A stretch of DNA of 64,000 nucleotides from Lachnospiraceae bacterium (GCA_016286555.1 JAEETA010000008.1:1-64000), one strand, 5' to 3'. Positions 17,139-26,152 are shown, counted from the first letter of the stretch. A program made the numbers and translations. Notes: generated by a model not told the origin, from the letters alone.

Positions 17139-17579
17139 TTATTTCTTCCGATACGGAAACATGTCATCTGTAAACGCCTGCTCTGCATAATGAAATGACA
17201 TTACATACGTGTTGGCAACACCATATTGTCCCAATAATTCAACACGGATCTTAATATATACGTCTTCGTTACCATTGTACACCTTTCCGAATTCGCGCAT
17301 CTCACTTCGCTGTGGAAATCGGATATCCTTCACTGTCCGCATATACTCTTCCACAGTGAGCGTCAGCAATTCTCTTTTGAGTGCATCCTCCGGATTTTCT
17401 TTTGGGAAAAGTTTTTCGACAGTATACCTGTTCGTGTATCTTCTCGTTCTCGTCTCATCAACACACCTTGTTACCTGGAAAACTATCCGTGCTCCGCTTT
17501 GAATAGCATACTTCAAATCCTGGAGGTACGCCCTCACCTCCAACTCCGTTTCAATACGAGCGTTTGATTCATCCCCCAA
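17139..17579 (-). CDS. MqsR/RelE-superfamily-like toxin (putative mRNA interferase)
   Basis: The 146-residue protein lies immediately upstream of an MqsA/Panacea antitoxin. Its C-terminal half (LTVEEYMRTVKDI ... FGKVYNGNEDVYIKIRVEL ... TYVMSFHYAE) is collinear by eye with MqsR (LSESDFYKSM ... DVY ... VYLKITV ... VLIVSF). It is longer than MqsR (98 residues) because of an N-terminal extension. MqsR-type toxins cleave mRNA, but catalytic activity here is unproven. The best start is TTG at 17579, with AGGGGAG upstream; no suitable in-frame ATG exists near the N-terminus. Confidence 0.75.
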   Translation of the reverse strand: MGDESNARIETELEVRAYLQDLKYAIQSGARIVFQVTRCVDETRTRRYTNRYTVEKLFPKENPEDALKRELLTLTVEEYMRTVKDIRFPQRSEMREFGKVYNGNEDVYIKIRVELLGQYGVANTYVMSFHYAEQAFTDDMFPYRKK

Positions 17580-17600
17580 TTTGGCTCCCCTCTCGGTTTG

Positions 17601-17614
17601 GTATCATTTGATAC
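17601..17614 (-). promoter_or_regulatory. Palindrome upstream of the toxin-antitoxin operon
   Basis: The perfect inverted repeat GTATCA-TT-TGATAC lies 22 bases upstream of the toxin start. This is where an MqsA-like HTH antitoxin would bind for autorepression. Binding is inferred. Confidence 0.55.
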
Positions 17615-17808
17615 TTTCATGTTAAAGCACCGATGGGCAAAAGTCAACTTTATAACACCTGAAATAGAAATAAGCATTTTATAGAGGCATTTTCCAACCT
17701 ATCCGGTGGATTAGGCTTCTATTTCCCGCACATACGAACATTTATCCCGACCCTTTCCTCCACTATACTAAAATCAACAATCACGAAATCAGATAAGGAG
17801 GAACGAAC

Positions 17809-17958
17809 ATGGATGTCAAAGAGCGAATTCAAATGATCCTTCTCCTGGAAAAAATAAACAACAACAAAACGGCAGCAACACGCCTGGGGTTGAAGGATAC
17901 CTCACAATTCAAACAAGTACCTGGGAAAAACCGGAAAGAAGTAACCAGGACAAAATAA
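17809..17958 (+). CDS. Small unknown protein (49 residues)
   Basis: A short open frame from ATG 17809 to TAA 17958 has a near-consensus AAGGAGG at ideal spacing. It encodes a basic, helical peptide (MDVKERIQMILLLEKI, then KTAATRLGLKDTSQF). It resembles the short helical proteins often leading accessory gene clusters in Lachnospiraceae, but no family is assigned. It lies 44 bases upstream of the coiled-coil protein gene, and the two are probably co-transcribed. Confidence 0.6.
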   Translation: MDVKERIQMILLLEKINNNKTAATRLGLKDTSQFKQVPGKNRKEVTRTK

Positions 17959-18002
17959 GAGAAACTAAGAAACAGTCAACAAACAAGTAAAGGAGGATGG
18001 GT

Positions 18003-19214
18003 ATGAGTGAGCTGGTAGTAGAAAACGGTATAGTGATCGATAACGTGGAAGAAGTCCTTTCAGGAATTGCAAATCTAAGCCAAAAGAAAATATCCGGGGC
18101 AGAAACCTTTCGCAAGTTTATCACAGAAGAAAAAAACACCAAATTCTATGTGAATAGCAAGTGTTTATCCAGTATGGTCCCGGATGCAGATACTGTTTAC
18201 CTCTGGCTCGATAGCGGATTTACAGATTCATACGGGAATCCACTCCTCATTTCCCTTCTCCGAACCGAAGCCGGATATTGCGGACACTATTACGGGACTT
18301 TCGATCGACTCGCAGATGCAATTCGAAGTTATTTCCCGCAGAACCGCCGTGAGATCGACCAGAACCTGAGCAAGCTGGAGATAAAGTACAGAAAAAAGAT
18401 CGAGAATCGAAGAGTCAAGCACATCCAAAACGAAAATGAATATCTGGTAGCTCTTTGTAACGGCGAATCAGGATTCGGGACCAGCGTCAAGTTCCTTTTG
18501 GATGGACTGGATCTCAGCAGGCTCGCACCTGATGTGCAAAATCAAGAAGAGCCGGAGCCGGAAGAAGTTCTGGCGGAACTCCCGTACGATATGAACTTCC
18601 GGGAAAAAGAAATTACCATCGGATTGCTTCTGGAAACCATCGACGGAATGCAGAGCTACATCGATGAAATCCTGGCGGAACTCGAAAGATCCAACACTGC
18701 GGACAGGGCAAGAATTCAGGAACTGGAAGCCAAAAATGCGGAGTACAAAGCGGCGCTCATCGGAGTAAGAACTTTCATGGAGGAAGAGGCCGCAAGATCG
18801 GAATCCGATGAGGACCGGGGAAACGCAGGCCACTTAATGCTTCGGAACGGTGGAAAAATCCTGGTGCTCGGAGCCACTGAACTCGATCCCAAGATTATGA
18901 ACGGGATTGCGAAGACTTACGGCTTCATGAAGAAGGACCTCGAGTACGAAACAGACTATGCAAAGGTGATCAACTACACCGAAAGAATCCGAAGCGACGG
19001 ACGCTATGTGGCAATCATTTTCGGGGCAATGCCTCACAAGGTAAAGTCTCTTGATGGATGGTCCAGTTTCCTGGAGAAATGCAAGAATTGCGAGGACATG
19101 CCTCGTGCATACGATGCCAGAAGTCGCTCCGGAGAATTGAAAGTAACCAAAGAATCATTTAGGGCAGCTCTGCTGGAGCTGTACAAGGATCTGAGGATGC
19201 CCCTGGAAGTATAA
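18003..19214 (+). CDS. Unknown coiled-coil protein with DUF2325-like C-terminal domain
   Basis: The 403-residue protein has an alpha/beta N-terminal region (about 1-150) and a charged linker. A coiled coil follows (about 215-265; IDEILAELERSNTADRARIQ, ELEAKNAEYKA). The C-terminal alpha/beta domain (about 280-400) begins GGKILVLGATEL and includes RYVAIIFGAMPHKVKS. The strand-loop pattern resembles the small Rossmann-like DUF2325 domain, but this is an eye-level resemblance. AAAGGAGG is best spaced for the ATG at 18003 rather than the one at 17997. Flanked by two small genes, it looks like the core of an accessory module of unknown purpose. Confidence 0.65.
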   Translation: MSELVVENGIVIDNVEEVLSGIANLSQKKISGAETFRKFITEEKNTKFYVNSKCLSSMVPDADTVYLWLDSGFTDSYGNPLLISLLRTEAGYCGHYYGTFDRLADAIRSYFPQNRREIDQNLSKLEIKYRKKIENRRVKHIQNENEYLVALCNGESGFGTSVKFLLDGLDLSRLAPDVQNQEEPEPEEVLAELPYDMNFREKEITIGLLLETIDGMQSYIDEILAELERSNTADRARIQELEAKNAEYKAALIGVRTFMEEEAARSESDEDRGNAGHLMLRNGGKILVLGATELDPKIMNGIAKTYGFMKKDLEYETDYAKVINYTERIRSDGRYVAIIFGAMPHKVKSLDGWSSFLEKCKNCEDMPRAYDARSRSGELKVTKESFRAALLELYKDLRMPLEV

Positions 19215-19254
19215 AACTGATCTACTAATAAGACTTCATACAAAGGAGAAATGA

Positions 19255-19479
19255 ATGAAGAAAACACTGTACGTAACGAACGAATGGAAAGGACACGGAA
19301 AACAAAGCTATTATTGGAACGAATATATCCTTAATGGGAAGAAGGTTGAGAAGCACAAGTGCCATAGATTCAAATTCTTTGACGGCGACGAAAGTATCTG
19401 GGAAAAAGAGTCAAAACTCGTCGAGTCCTGGGACAAGAAGGATTCGAGCCTTCCCGATTGGCTTCGCAAGCTTCTGTGA
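19255..19479 (+). CDS. Small unknown protein following the coiled-coil gene
   Basis: This 74-residue, charged and aromatic protein (YYWNEYILNGKKVEKHKC, FKFFDGDESIWEKE) has a clear AAAGGAG ribosome site. It sits 40 bases after the coiled-coil gene and just before a terminator, so it is the last cistron of the three-gene unit. No family is recognised. Its size and position fit an accessory, antidote or regulatory partner. Confidence 0.65.
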   Translation: MKKTLYVTNEWKGHGKQSYYWNEYILNGKKVEKHKCHRFKFFDGDESIWEKESKLVESWDKKDSSLPDWLRKLL

Positions 19480-19508
19480 GAATAATAAGAAACCTATTAA
19501 TTCACAAA

Positions 19509-19545
19509 AAACGCAGGCCCACTCTATGTGAGTTGGCCTGCGTTT
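19509..19545. terminator. Bidirectional intrinsic terminator
   Basis: The arms AAACGCAGGCC / GGCCTGCGTTT are perfect over 11 bp with a further internal stem. They end the plus-strand unit and may also terminate the convergent minus-strand gene. Confidence 0.85.
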
Positions 19546-19575
19546 AAATCATTTCAGCATTCTTGAATATCACTC

Positions 19576-20268
19576 TTAACAGAAGTCCGCTTGGCACAGT
19601 TCATAATCCGCCTTCGGGATTAGGAACACCCTCGTCTCTCCATTGTAGAAGGCCAATTCATCATCCCCGGTAAAATCCACCCGATCCACGATCAGAGATT
19701 CCAGATCCTCGACCTCATAAATGACAGGATCGTCAGAAGTGAACCTGCAGGTAAACTCCTTCACCATCTTCGCGCACTCCAGCTCCGGCGACACGATCAG
19801 CGCCGACCCGGATCCTTCCAGGCGATAGCCGGTTAATTCATAGCGATTTCCCCCCAGGTGGAAGATCTCAAACCGCACCCTGGCATCATCCCGCACCAGA
19901 TCAAAGAGCCAGTACGGACTCCGGGTCACCACCTTTTCCTTGAAGAAGTCGGGATCGAGTTCGGATTTCACGGACTCTATACCATCGCTGAGACGCTTCG
20001 AGAATTCTTTGCTCGCAGGTGAGGACGCACCGGCAGCATACTCCGCCTCCAGGAAGTGAAACAGCGCATCCCGATGGAGTCCCACACGCGCATGTGCCTC
20101 TGCCTCGCGCAACGCAATCTCCGCGAAGTCCTCATCATGCCCCATGCAATACTCCGGTCTCGCCTCCTGATACAGTTCGTACGTGATCCGCTCCGCTTCC
20201 TCAACATCGTCCGGGATCCCGCTCTCAATGTACGCGTCTACCTTTTTCAGCAACTCGGATTTGCTCAT
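19576..20268 (-). CDS. Unknown protein, 230 residues
   Basis: The first 100 residues are helical (SKSELLKKVDAYIESGIP, DFAEIALREAEAHARVG), with a TPR-like character. The rest is beta-rich and acidic. No membrane segment or known motif is present. A GGAGGTG upstream favours the internal ATG at 20268 over a start 16 codons earlier. It is monocistronic, convergent with the preceding unit and divergent from the DUF6273 gene. Confidence 0.65.
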   Translation of the reverse strand: MSKSELLKKVDAYIESGIPDDVEEAERITYELYQEARPEYCMGHDEDFAEIALREAEAHARVGLHRDALFHFLEAEYAAGASSPASKEFSKRLSDGIESVKSELDPDFFKEKVVTRSPYWLFDLVRDDARVRFEIFHLGGNRYELTGYRLEGSGSALIVSPELECAKMVKEFTCRFTSDDPVIYEVEDLESLIVDRVDFTGDDELAFYNGETRVFLIPKADYELCQADFC

Positions 20269-20377
20269 GACCAGCACACCTCCGCTGTGCTCAATGCCAT
20301 ACAATTCGACAGTCAAATTATCTCACGAATAGCAAAGAATGGAATCACGAAAAGCATTCATTTTGGAAACCTGACAT

Positions 20378-20406
20378 TTCGCAACGGCATCTCGCAATGC
20401 TATAAT
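20378..20406 (+). promoter_or_regulatory. Sigma-A promoter of the DUF6273 gene
   Basis: A TATAAT -10 (20401-20406) and TTCGCA -35 (20378-20383) are separated by 17 bases, ending 45 bases before the start codon. Confidence 0.6.
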
Positions 20407-20450
20407 AAGGTGAACTGCAGAAACGCATCGCACCCACGGAGGATGATCCG

Positions 20451-21503
20451 ATGTTTGACGCAATGAAGAGGCACCGCTACAACAAGCTGATCCGGAGCGC
20501 GAAGAAATACATGCGCATATCCGCCGCCCTCGTTTGGCCGGATGCAGAGACAAGCGCAAAAATCGCCGAAAAATATCTCGATCAGGCAATCGCACTCTAT
20601 GATTCCGGCGAACTGCGCGACCGAGCCATGGCCCTCGCGGGCGAGTACTACCGCAAGAATGCCTGGAAAGCCCTGGACCGCTCTCGCTTTGTGATCGTAT
20701 CCGATATGGCTAAAGCATGCCTTGAGGATGCAAGCGAGTATCTCGACAAAGCGGAGCAATGCGGCAGCGATGTCAAAAGAGAGCGGTATCAGTATGATGC
20801 CGAGATAAAAAAACGCGCAATACTCTACGATCCTCATGGCGAGGATTATGGCCCGAAAGAAATCCTTTTCGGCTCCTATCCGCAGTCCGCTGATGGCAAT
20901 GAAAAATCCCCCATCCAATGGGATCTTCTGGACGACACCATCGATGGATTGATCCTCATCAGCAAATACATCCTGGACGCCGTACCCTACCAGGAGAGTG
21001 GCGAGAATACGAGCTGGCGGGAAACCTCCCTCTGCCACTGGCTGAATCACGATTTTCTGAACACGGCATTTACAGAGGAGGAGCGGGAGCGCATCGATCC
21101 CGAGATTGGCGTCGCCATCCTCTCCTACGGAAACCTCTGGCACTACTACGACACCAATGAAAGAGGCTGGCTGGGAACAAGGGGTGAGGATTGCATCTTC
21201 AGTGATACGCTGATGGCTGAGCCCACGGCCTATGCGCTGTCAAAATCCGTTTTCAATAAGCACTTCACCGAAGACATGGCCGGTAACATCTGGGTAGATG
21301 GCGAAGATGTACACTTCAACTCCGCTTCCGAAAAAGAGCTGTATGACAGAACCGGCGCTTTCTGGTGGCTGATGCGGGATTCCAACTACTGCGGCACCTT
21401 CGTCACTGCCTCCGGAGTCGCGCGCAAAACACCGTATTATTCTGATACAGCAAAACGGACGGACATCGGCGTCCGCCCGGTGATCATGTTGAAAAAAGAA
21501 TGA
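20451..21503 (+). CDS. DUF6273-domain protein
   Basis: The 350-residue protein has a helical N-terminal third (about 1-130) and then a DUF6273 domain. Its signatures are ILFGSYPQS, IQWDLLDDT, LILISKYILDAVPYQ, WRETSLCHWLNHDFLNTAF, and the closing GVRPVIMLKKE. DUF6273 is widespread in Clostridia, often attached to repeats or membrane anchors; its biochemical role is not established. Here it is cytoplasmic, with no signal peptide. The stop overlaps the reading frame of the next small gene. Confidence 0.8.
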   Translation: MFDAMKRHRYNKLIRSAKKYMRISAALVWPDAETSAKIAEKYLDQAIALYDSGELRDRAMALAGEYYRKNAWKALDRSRFVIVSDMAKACLEDASEYLDKAEQCGSDVKRERYQYDAEIKKRAILYDPHGEDYGPKEILFGSYPQSADGNEKSPIQWDLLDDTIDGLILISKYILDAVPYQESGENTSWRETSLCHWLNHDFLNTAFTEEERERIDPEIGVAILSYGNLWHYYDTNERGWLGTRGEDCIFSDTLMAEPTAYALSKSVFNKHFTEDMAGNIWVDGEDVHFNSASEKELYDRTGAFWWLMRDSNYCGTFVTASGVARKTPYYSDTAKRTDIGVRPVIMLKKE

Positions 21504-21517
21504 GGAGGGATACGTAT

Positions 21518-21718
21518 ATGAAAAACAGCAATGCTACAGGTAACAATTCTTCCTTCAGTAGCGAGGATATCCACAAAAACACCGTCCAAAGTGATCTACT
21601 TGAAATACTGTCAGCCTCAGAAAAAGAAGTTAAGAATGGAAGGGTCGCTCCTATCGAAGACACTTTTGATGGACTAAGAGGTTTGCTTATAAATTCAGTT
21701 TTTCCCTTTTTTGTTTAA
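21518..21718 (+). CDS. Small protein with antitoxin-like C-terminal helix
   Basis: The 66-residue frame starts at ATG 21518 behind GAGGAGGG, 14 bases after the DUF6273 gene. Its second half (LLEILSASEKEVKNGRVAPI, EDTFDGLRGLL) resembles the toxin-wrapping tail of Phd/RelB-type antitoxins, but it lacks a DNA-binding N-terminus and no toxin gene adjoins. The last eight codons run into the 3' end of the convergent rhomboid gene, so the C-terminus may be a remnant fused to unrelated sequence. Confidence 0.45.
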   Translation: MKNSNATGNNSSFSSEDIHKNTVQSDLLEILSASEKEVKNGRVAPIEDTFDGLRGLLINSVFPFFV

Positions 21719-22285
21719 TCTGTACCCAACAGAGCCTCCAATAACACCTCCAATAATGTGGCCACTGTTGGAGATGTTGTCTCGCACCGTCAGCCCTTCA
21801 AAGACCTGCTGCCCCAGGAAAAATACGGCAACCAGAATGAAGGTGATGGGGATCTCCCCTTCCTTGAAGCTGGTGAAGGACGACAGCAGGATAAAAGCGA
21901 ACACCACTCCACTGGCACCGCACAACGCCACGGAAGGGAACAGGATGAATTTCGCCACACTGGTTACGAAGGCCGTGATGGCCACCACCTGCGCCAGTGT
22001 CTTCGAAGAATACTTCTCCTCCAGCATCGGCCCCAGCAGCAGAATGTAACTCATGTTCCCCACCAGGTGCGACCAATCCGCATGCCCGAAGATATGCGTG
22101 AAGGCACGGATCCAAGTCAACGGATTCAGCAAAGAAGAATTCTGCGTCATAAAGAACATCTGCCCGATGAGACCTCCGGTCATGAGGCTCAGCAGCGTAG
22201 CTACAAAACTGATACCAACGATCCCCAGCGTAACCGGGGCATTAAATGTGACCTTCAGATCTTTCTTAATGTGAATCTTCTTCAT
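21695..22285 (-). CDS. Rhomboid-family intramembrane serine protease
   Basis: The 196-residue protein has about six membrane helices and the rhomboid catalytic set: H73-LVGN77 in the second helix, GASG with nucleophile S125, and H176 in SGHIIGG. Rhomboids cleave transmembrane substrates within the bilayer. The chosen ATG (22285) overlaps the 3' end of the methyltransferase gene by 20 bases, implying translational coupling. A longer in-frame start would overlap further. The substrate is unknown. Confidence 0.92.
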   Translation of the reverse strand: MKKIHIKKDLKVTFNAPVTLGIVGISFVATLLSLMTGGLIGQMFFMTQNSSLLNPLTWIRAFTHIFGHADWSHLVGNMSYILLLGPMLEEKYSSKTLAQVVAITAFVTSVAKFILFPSVALCGASGVVFAFILLSSFTSFKEGEIPITFILVAVFFLGQQVFEGLTVRDNISNSGHIIGGVIGGSVGYRLNKKGKN

Positions 22286-23078
22286 ATTTCGCGCCTCTCG
22301 CCACAAACATCCCGTACTCCTTCGGCAGATCGATGGCGCCGTCCACCTCGTGGGCCTTCAGCACTTCACGGATCCGATCCGCGGAGAGGTCCGCGATATC
22401 GCGGAAGGATGCCATGCTCCCCAGGTAGGTCACCAGATCCTCGGGATCTGTGATGTGGAGGGAATCCTCATAAAACAGAGGCTGCACCTCTGAGAAAAAT
22501 GCCCCCAGCTTTTCCCCGCCGTTTTCCATAGTAAAGTTGTGATTCGGATGGAAGCTCTCTCCATCAAGCAAAAGCCACTCTGCCAGAAGATCCACGAAAT
22601 TGTGCTCCCCCAGGGTAGCACAGTAGAAAGCACCCTCCGCCCGAAGGACGCGTCGCACCTCCCGGAGTCCCTGCATGAGATCCGGCACATGATAAAGCAT
22701 CATGTTTGCGATGATCACATCAAAAGAGCCGTCCGGAAAGGGCAGTGCCTGGATATCCGCCACGCGATACTCCACGTTCTCATGCGCCCCCACATTTCCC
22801 TTCGCCGTCTCCAGCATCCCTTCGGAAAAATCCGTCAAAACCAGCTGCCCGCACCGGGCAATCACGTCCTCATGCCCGCTCCAGGTACTGCCCGTGCCCA
22901 CACCGATCTCCAGCACGCGCATCCCTTCCCGGATATCATAGTTGGAGACGATCCAGGGGCCAAACCCCTGCCGGTTCGTGGAATACCGGTCGTGAAATCC
23001 GATCCTGGTATTCAGTCCTTTGGATGTGGCGTACTGTGCCTTTACAGCCTCCGCATCATTTGAATTGCCAATCTTCAT
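22266..23078 (-). CDS. Class I SAM-dependent methyltransferase
   Basis: Motif I is VLEIGVGTGSTW (about residues 55-66). Acidic residues ending strand 2 (LTDFSEGML) and a FDVIIANMMLYHV motif IV follow, as in the UbiE/type-11 family. The family transfers methyl groups from S-adenosylmethionine to small molecules or lipids; the acceptor here is unknown. It is translationally coupled to the downstream rhomboid gene and lies 141 bases after the metallo-hydrolase gene on the same strand. Confidence 0.9.
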   Translation of the reverse strand: MKIGNSNDAEAVKAQYATSKGLNTRIGFHDRYSTNRQGFGPWIVSNYDIREGMRVLEIGVGTGSTWSGHEDVIARCGQLVLTDFSEGMLETAKGNVGAHENVEYRVADIQALPFPDGSFDVIIANMMLYHVPDLMQGLREVRRVLRAEGAFYCATLGEHNFVDLLAEWLLLDGESFHPNHNFTMENGGEKLGAFFSEVQPLFYEDSLHITDPEDLVTYLGSMASFRDIADLSADRIREVLKAHEVDGAIDLPKEYGMFVARGAKYEEDSH

Positions 23079-23219
23079 TTGTTATCCTCACCCTCACAGT
23101 ATTTTCAAAATCGGATCTGTGTCCTCTCCATTGCGATCCAAAAAACGCACATCCTGTCGCTTTCCGATCCGAACAGCCACACAGCCCCATCCCTGCGGGC
23201 ATGCAGGAATCGTCCGGTC

Positions 23220-24053
23220 CTACACACGAACCTCTTCCCCGCAATGCACATACTGAAGCCGCTCCCCCAGAATCTCCTTCATCACATCGAAAGCCACGGT
23301 GCCGGTGCAATGGCAGGTGACGTAACGGCAGGGATACCGCAGCAGTTCCAGGGCGATGTTCCGGATCTCAGCAATCTCCGCATCGGAATATTCACTCTTC
23401 TTCATGAGATGAAATCCGCTGACCACCAGGTCCGGCGCAGTGCCGTAACGTTTTTCGTACGCATCCATGATGCTGAGGATCCCGTTGTGGGCGCACCCGG
23501 AAAGCAGCACGGACCGTCCGTTCTCACGGATCACCAGAAAGTGCTCATGGGAAAAATCATCCCGCCGGTATCCTTCCGGTGTCTTGACCAGGAGCCGCCC
23601 ATTCGCAGACGGCAGAGCATGGGTGCGATCCCGGATCGTAAAAAGCTCCAGCCCGTCACCTATCACCGCATCTCCTTGCAACAATCGCACTTGCGGCAAC
23701 GTACGGATCTTCGGATCGATCCCGATGTAGCGGTATCTCTCCGCAGCAGCCTCTCCGTCATCCGCGTAGTACTCACCGGGCGCCGCATCCTGCATATATA
23801 TGACAGCCTTGTCATTTAACTGTGCAAAGGGCAGGATGCCGCCGGAATGATCATAGTGTCCATGGCTCAGGACCACCGTATCCACAGAACGCAGATCCAC
23901 TCCTAAGATTTCTGCGTTTCGAAGCGTTTGCTCCGAGGGACCCAGATCCAGCAGGAGTTCATGCCCTGCCGTCTCCACATAGAAGGACAGCCCGTGAGCA
24001 GGGACACAGCCTGCTGCCCCCTCCGTATTTTCCATCAGATTCAGGATCCTCAT
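23220..24053 (-). CDS. Metallo-beta-lactamase-fold hydrolase
   Basis: The 277-residue protein has the binuclear-metal motif SHGHYDHSGG (H64, H66, D68, H69), with later ligands in SGCAHNG and SGFHLM. Overall it matches the COG1237 group annotated as dihydropteridine/MptA-like MBL hydrolases, common in Clostridia and archaea. The ATG overlaps the SCP2 stop (TAATG), a tight operon. The natural substrate is unknown. Confidence 0.9.
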   Translation of the reverse strand: MRILNLMENTEGAAGCVPAHGLSFYVETAGHELLLDLGPSEQTLRNAEILGVDLRSVDTVVLSHGHYDHSGGILPFAQLNDKAVIYMQDAAPGEYYADDGEAAAERYRYIGIDPKIRTLPQVRLLQGDAVIGDGLELFTIRDRTHALPSANGRLLVKTPEGYRRDDFSHEHFLVIRENGRSVLLSGCAHNGILSIMDAYEKRYGTAPDLVVSGFHLMKKSEYSDAEIAEIRNIALELLRYPCRYVTCHCTGTVAFDVMKEILGERLQYVHCGEEVRV

Positions 24054-24370
24054 TATTTGATCAACCTCGAGAATTCCAGTGCCTTTCCGATATCGCCGTC
24101 CACCTTCAGCTTCCCGATGGTAAAGGCTGCCACGGGATCCAGCTTCCCGGTGATCAGCTTGTTAAAGTCATCGGACTTCATGGTGATGGCACAGTTCCTG
24201 TCATGATAATCATAGGGTTCCACATTCACACGGTGATCCTTCACCTCCACGTAAAACACCCCGGGATCGCAATCCGTAAGATTTACCTGCACTGCCAGGA
24301 AATCTATCGCCGAGACATCTGCCTTTTCAGCCAATGCCCGCACCTTCGACAACACTGTCTCAAACTTCAT
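24053..24370 (-). CDS. SCP2 sterol-carrier-like lipid-binding protein
   Basis: The 105-residue protein fits the SCP2 fold, with DPGVFYVEVKDHRVNVEPYD, CAITMKSDDFNKLITGKLDP and GKLKVDGDIGKALEF. Stand-alone SCP2 proteins bind lipophilic ligands. The ATG has AAGGAGGG at good spacing. It lies 51 bases after the GH43 gene and overlaps the metallo-hydrolase, so the three are probably one operon. The pairing with an MBL hydrolase suggests both handle the same hydrophobic metabolite (inference). Confidence 0.9.
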   Translation of the reverse strand: MKFETVLSKVRALAEKADVSAIDFLAVQVNLTDCDPGVFYVEVKDHRVNVEPYDYHDRNCAITMKSDDFNKLITGKLDPVAAFTIGKLKVDGDIGKALEFSRLIK

Positions 24371-24421
24371 CTTCGAACCCTCCTTTTCTGTCCACTGTTC
24401 TACATTCCATCATTCTTCCGA

Positions 24422-26152
24422 TCAATCCGCATGTGCAGAAGCAAAGCGTACCTCTGATACAGCGACGGATCCCACACTGTTCTCCCGCTCCGATGTGCAG
24501 AAAAATCCGAACTTTACGCCCACCCAGCGGCCGGGCGCCGCAGTCATCTCCATGACAGGAGTGTCGGAAATATGGCCCGTTCCGAAATACATCGTCACAC
24601 GCTCCTTCGGAAAGAGGATCCCGCTCTCGCCGATATCCTGCAAGCCGGCCCGCTCCACCTGACAGCGCAGCCGAACCTCCCGGGTGTCTGCAGGAAGAAT
24701 GCAGATCTCCTCTTCCTCCTCCTCGGTGTGATCCACATAGATCTTTCCAAAGACCTGCTTTCCGCTGACCCGCGTTACATGGAAGCCATCAGCCTTGCGC
24801 CGGAAGGTCACCAGTCCATACCGCATGCCAAAGGAGATCATCCCCGCTTCATCCCCCGGGGTCAACCCCGACAGATCCAGCTGCGCGTCACAGACAAATT
24901 CCGGCGCGGGCCACTTTTGCAGCAGGAGATTCGGGAGATCTCCGTAAGGAACCGCCGCACCGGCACCTGCGGCATTGTCGCATGCTGCGTTTTCACCCGC
25001 AGCATTTCCGCCGATGTCACCCTTCCCTTTTTCGCCCTGAAGTTCGCCGAAACAGACTGCCCGCAGCACCAGCCGGTGCTCCGAGAGCGTATACCATTCC
25101 TCCCGGGGATTGGCATTCCACTGCCACTGCAATCCGAGGCGCTCCCCGTCAAAATCATCCGAAGCGGGGATCTCGTATGCACGCGGTTCCTGCGCACCCA
25201 CAGCGACACCACCGCAAGCCGCCACATTCTGTGCATCATCCGAAGCGCGATCACACTCCCCCACATCCGGCATTTCGTACCGCAGAACCGGCTCTCCGTA
25301 TTCCGCGCCCTCCCGGGACACGCCGATCACCGGCCAGTCATCCACCCACCGCATGGGCTGCAGATGCACGATCCGCCCGGCAGCATACACGTCCTGAAAA
25401 TGCAGGAACCAGTCCTCTCCCGTCACCGTATCCACCCAGGCGCCCTGGTGCGGTCCGTTCACGGGAGAATCTCCCTGCCGCATCACCACCCGGTATTCGT
25501 AGGGGCCGAACACATTGCAGGATCGCAGCACCGTCTGCCATCCGGTTTTCACGCCACCGGCAGGCGCAAAAATGTAATACCATCCATTTCTCCGGTAAAA
25601 CTTCGGCCCTTCAATGGTGGTCTGATCATTCTCATTTCCGTCAAACACTTTGACGGCTTCGCCCATCAGGGACATTCCATCCGGTGCCATCTCCCGGACA
25701 TAGAGCACGCTTTTGTACCCGATGCGGCTCTTGGCCACGCCGTAGACCAGATACGCTCTGCCGTCCTCATCCCACAAGGGGCAGGGATCGATCCAGCCCG
25801 GTCCTTCCAGGAGCATCTTCGGAGCGGACCATGCGCCGGCAGGGTCCGTAGCGGTGCACATGAAGATCCCTTCGTCCGGCATGGGAAAGCATGCGTAAAA
25901 TACCCCCTCATGATACCGGATGGAGGGTGCCCATACCCCACAACCATGGACAGGTGTGTCATATTTTGCATCCGGGATCCTGTCCAGCACGTAGTTTACG
26001 AGCTCCCAGTGCACCAGATCCTTCGAATGCAGGACCGGCAGTCCCGGCGCGTTGCAAAAGCTGGACGCCACCATATAATAGTCCGATCCCACCCGGATCG
26101 CATCCGGATCGCTGTAATCCGCATATATGATGGGATTTACATACTCACTCAT
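24422..26152 (-). CDS. Glycoside hydrolase family 43 (beta-xylosidase / alpha-L-arabinofuranosidase)
   Basis: The 576-residue protein has an N-terminal five-bladed propeller with the three GH43 acids: D15 in YADYSDPDAI, the Asp of GWIDPCPLWD near 118, and the Glu of TIEGPKFY near 180. A C-terminal beta-sandwich (about 325-570) contains a Gly/Ala/Asn-rich insertion near residues 385-405. No signal peptide is present, so it likely trims imported xylo- or arabino-oligosaccharides. AGGAGAG precedes the ATG. A terminator-like hairpin linked to the upstream gene ends only 41 bases before the start. Confidence 0.93.
   Translation of the reverse strand: MSEYVNPIIYADYSDPDAIRVGSDYYMVASSFCNAPGLPVLHSKDLVHWELVNYVLDRIPDAKYDTPVHGCGVWAPSIRYHEGVFYACFPMPDEGIFMCTATDPAGAWSAPKMLLEGPGWIDPCPLWDEDGRAYLVYGVAKSRIGYKSVLYVREMAPDGMSLMGEAVKVFDGNENDQTTIEGPKFYRRNGWYYIFAPAGGVKTGWQTVLRSCNVFGPYEYRVVMRQGDSPVNGPHQGAWVDTVTGEDWFLHFQDVYAAGRIVHLQPMRWVDDWPVIGVSREGAEYGEPVLRYEMPDVGECDRASDDAQNVAACGGVAVGAQEPRAYEIPASDDFDGERLGLQWQWNANPREEWYTLSEHRLVLRAVCFGELQGEKGKGDIGGNAAGENAACDNAAGAGAAVPYGDLPNLLLQKWPAPEFVCDAQLDLSGLTPGDEAGMISFGMRYGLVTFRRKADGFHVTRVSGKQVFGKIYVDHTEEEEEEICILPADTREVRLRCQVERAGLQDIGESGILFPKERVTMYFGTGHISDTPVMEMTAAPGRWVGVKFGFFCTSERENSVGSVAVSEVRFASAHAD

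Noticed and set aside
18834..19037. Short minus-strand frames inside the coiled-coil protein gene.
   Set aside because: They lack ribosome sites and lie wholly antisense to a well-supported gene.
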